Origin: Prolixibacteraceae bacterium
GTDB taxonomy: Bacteria > Bacteroidota > Bacteroidia > Bacteroidales > Prolixibacteraceae
Direction: 5' to 3'
Assembly (NCBI GenBank): GCA_003506435.1
Contig: DOAQ01000020.1
Coordinates: 1 to 64,000, forward strand
DNA: 64,000 nucleotides
Every line of letters begins with the position of its first letter. Position 1 is the stretch's first letter. Under the pieces are notes generated by a model, which ran no database searches, was not told the origin of the DNA, and saw only the letters and a list, made by a program, of their open reading frames with translations. Position numbers and translations under genes: made by a program. Positions 62,432 to 64,000 of this stretch are shown here, piece by piece.

Positions 62432-63490
62432 ATGGGAAGAATTAGTTTACTTATATTGTCAATTTTAGCCTCTTCCGGACTTTGGATGAAGTTAAATGCA
62501 CAGGTACCTCCTCATCTTGATCCGAACTGGGAACTGGTCAGCTCAAAAAGCGACGAATTTAATAGTTCCGGTCTGAATCCGGCTTTGTGGGATAAAGCTT
62601 ATTCCGGTTGTGGTTGGGGATGGGGATTTGGTTCTAATCTTGATTCATCAAATGTTATTATGGAAAATGGTTATCTCAAGCTAAGGCTTAATAAGTCAGA
62701 TTCTATTATTTCTGTTGGTCAGATTCGTAGTAAAAACAGTGATTACAATTATGGTTATTTTGAGATTTCGGCCAAAATTCTGGACCCTGGTAATTACAAA
62801 AATGGCATTCCCTGTGCAACCGGGGTGTGGCCTTCGTTTTGGACCTACTGGGTTGATTATGCCCGATACAAATGTTATCATGATGAAATTGACATTGTTG
62901 AAACGTTATACGATAAATGTGAGGATGTCCATATCATGTCAGGGGGTGTGCATGACAAAATCCCGGAAAGCCTGGATACTTGTGCCTCCGGTTGTCAGGG
63001 GGTGAAGGTGTTTTCTGTGGAACACAAGCACAGTAACCCTTTATTTGAAGCTGAGCATAAGTATGCCGCGGAATGGTTACGGGACAGGGTCATTCTTTAT
63101 TTTGACGACCAACCTGTAGGTGCTTACTTCGGGGATGGGGTCCCGAAACATTTGCAATACGTGGTTTTATCCATGCAGGTAAACAACAAATGGATAGATT
63201 TTGATGAAACAATCAAAATGCCACAGGATATGAAAGTTGATTATTTCAGGTACTACAAATTAATTGACAGGTATTGTGAAAAGGATGCTCATATTAAGAA
63301 TAACTCCCAACTCAACAGGTTTAAGTTTGGTACAAGACGAAATATTGCAATTGGTACCGGTACAGGTTCCATTTCTTTATCTGCCGGTGATGTTAAAACG
63401 TTCAGGGCATCAAATGAAATTACGGTCAATGGTGATTTTTCGGTGCCATTAGGGGCAGAGCTAAACTTAATCCCGACCCGTAGTCAATAA
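62432..63490 (+). CDS. GH16 family endo-glucanase/galactanase-like enzyme
   Basis: 352 residues with signal peptide (LLILSILASSGLWMKLNA). The beta-jelly-roll shows the GH16 signature HDEIDIVET (ExDxxE, nucleophile and acid/base Glu at about 151 and 156), with GYFEISAKILDPGN and FWTYWVDY before it. After residue about 285 comes a C-terminal stretch (GSISLSAGDVKTFRASNEIT) of unknown role. GH16 enzymes cut beta-1,3/1,4-glucans, agarose, porphyran or xyloglucan; the preferred glycan cannot be chosen from this sequence. It is the only clear endo-glycanase of this PUL in view. Confidence 0.9.
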   Translation: MGRISLLILSILASSGLWMKLNAQVPPHLDPNWELVSSKSDEFNSSGLNPALWDKAYSGCGWGWGFGSNLDSSNVIMENGYLKLRLNKSDSIISVGQIRSKNSDYNYGYFEISAKILDPGNYKNGIPCATGVWPSFWTYWVDYARYKCYHDEIDIVETLYDKCEDVHIMSGGVHDKIPESLDTCASGCQGVKVFSVEHKHSNPLFEAEHKYAAEWLRDRVILYFDDQPVGAYFGDGVPKHLQYVVLSMQVNNKWIDFDETIKMPQDMKVDYFRYYKLIDRYCEKDAHIKNNSQLNRFKFGTRRNIAIGTGTGSISLSAGDVKTFRASNEITVNGDFSVPLGAELNLIPTRSQ

Positions 63491-63515
63491 AATATAATGT
63501 TTAAAATACGCCAAA

Positions 63516-64000
63516 ATGAAAGTAAAAATTCTCTTTGTGATTGTATGCTGTTTTGCTTCTGTGAATTGTTTTTCCCAGCTAAAGGTTAAAACAGATGGTT
63601 CAGTTAAAATAGGTTCATTCACAAGCGGCTCCGGTTATCCTGACAGTTTATCCGATATTAAGCTCTATGTGGGAGGGAGTGCTTATTGTGCCGTTAGCTG
63701 GCAGGCTCCCGATGTAAACCGGAAAAGTAATATCAAACCGATTGATGATGCATTGGATAAACTGTTAAGGATAAATGGCAACACGTTTACCAATACGAAA
63801 AATCATGACCTAAATTATGGGTTTACTGCTCAGGAAGTTAAAGAAGTATTCCCGGGTTTAGTACGGGAAGTTGATGATTCTTTAAAATTTATGGCAATAA
63901 ACTATGATGGTTTTGTTCCGTTGCTGGTTGAAGCGCTTAAGGAACAACAAACCACGATTGATAAACTCGGGAAGGAAATAAAATCGTCCCTTTTGCAGTG
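63516..64000 (+). CDS. Exported protein with peptidase-S74-type chaperone domain (cut by window end)
   Basis: 161 residues are visible; the frame continues past the window. Signal peptide (ILFVIVCCFASVNCFSQ), a short beta-rich part, then the endosialidase-chaperone (S74) pattern SNIKPIDDALDKLLRINGNT, YGFTAQEVKEVFPGLVREVD and VPLLVEALKEQQTTIDKLGK with the beginning coiled coil. In phage tail spikes this domain trimerises the protein and cuts itself off at a Ser; here the corresponding site reads PDVNRKSN, without the Ser-Asp pair. It lies 25 bases after the GH16 gene, so it belongs to the PUL message. Role in a PUL unknown. Confidence 0.75.
   Translation, partial: MKVKILFVIVCCFASVNCFSQLKVKTDGSVKIGSFTSGSGYPDSLSDIKLYVGGSAYCAVSWQAPDVNRKSNIKPIDDALDKLLRINGNTFTNTKNHDLNYGFTAQEVKEVFPGLVREVDDSLKFMAINYDGFVPLLVEALKEQQTTIDKLGKEIKSSLLQ

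Noticed and set aside
1..64000. CRISPR array, prophage or toxin-antitoxin system
   Set aside because: No regular spacer-repeat pattern, phage structural genes or paired toxin-antitoxin frames were seen; the S74-domain gene alone is not evidence of a phage.

Overview
The window looks like a chromosomal segment of a Bacteroidota bacterium, most likely class Bacteroidia near the Marinilabiliales/Prolixibacteraceae. The placement is an inference from gene content, not a measured taxonomy. Supporting signs are a SusC/SusD pair behind an ECF sigma/FecR switch, several carboxypeptidase-regulatory-like TonB receptors, many secreted lipoproteins, promoter elements of the TAnnTTTG type, mostly weak Shine-Dalgarno sequences, and Bacteroidota-typical families (Ig-like 'GGPKD' lipoproteins, DUF3108, short LplA, two ECF factors).

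Left end (1-14300): a plus-strand carbohydrate-catabolism cluster. It holds a truncated dihydrodipicolinate-synthase-like lyase, a secreted TIM-barrel protein, a nitrilase-family amidase, a GH29 alpha-L-fucosidase with a discoidin domain, a double alpha/beta-hydrolase lipoprotein, an MFS symporter and a PQQ dehydrogenase with a built-in heme c domain. A strong terminator separates it from a minus-strand membrane-anchored HTH regulator and a divergent DoxX/TIM-barrel fusion. A decayed 5' copy of that regulator lies between the fucosidase and esterase genes, flanked by a ~95-bp direct repeat.

Middle (14300-40700): mostly housekeeping genes. These include an orphan ECF sigma factor, an IS5-type transposase remnant, MTA/SAH nucleosidase, Tpx, a MazG-like protein, Dtd, a lipoprotein/TonB-receptor pair, a HAD phosphatase, LplA, an Ig-like lipoprotein with a DUF3108 protein, riboflavin synthase and OsmC. 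A NikR-like regulator sits beside a TonB receptor, and both have the same direct-repeat GTAACAC operator candidate. After them come an ABC-F ATPase, a glutamine-synthetase-like ligase/kinase/HAD trio, a quinone-reductase-like flavoprotein, YidD, and a ZnuABC-type zinc importer translationally coupled to a small zinc-ribbon protein.

Minus-strand block (40700-50000): a small membrane protein and a GT39-like glycosyltransferase with TPRs; then an operon encoding a tetraheme NapC/NirT cytochrome fused to an FGE-sulfatase-like domain, an exported Gfo/Idh/MocA oxidoreductase and a ThuA-domain lipoprotein. Upstream of the operon is an unusual membrane-spanning regulator with a PLC-like barrel, LamG, a transmembrane helix and a SARP-type winged helix plus BTAD. 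I regard this block as the most interesting part of the window: it could be a periplasmic redox system for sugars under a one-component sensor.

Right end (50150-64000): tRNA-Val(GAC), then a polysaccharide utilization locus: ECF sigma, FecR, SusC (with STN domain), SusD, a large (alpha/alpha)6-type glycosidase-like protein, a CocE/NonD hydrolase, a GH16 glucanase-like enzyme and a protein with a peptidase-S74-type chaperone domain cut by the window end. No CRISPR array, integrase, rRNA or complete insertion sequence was seen.
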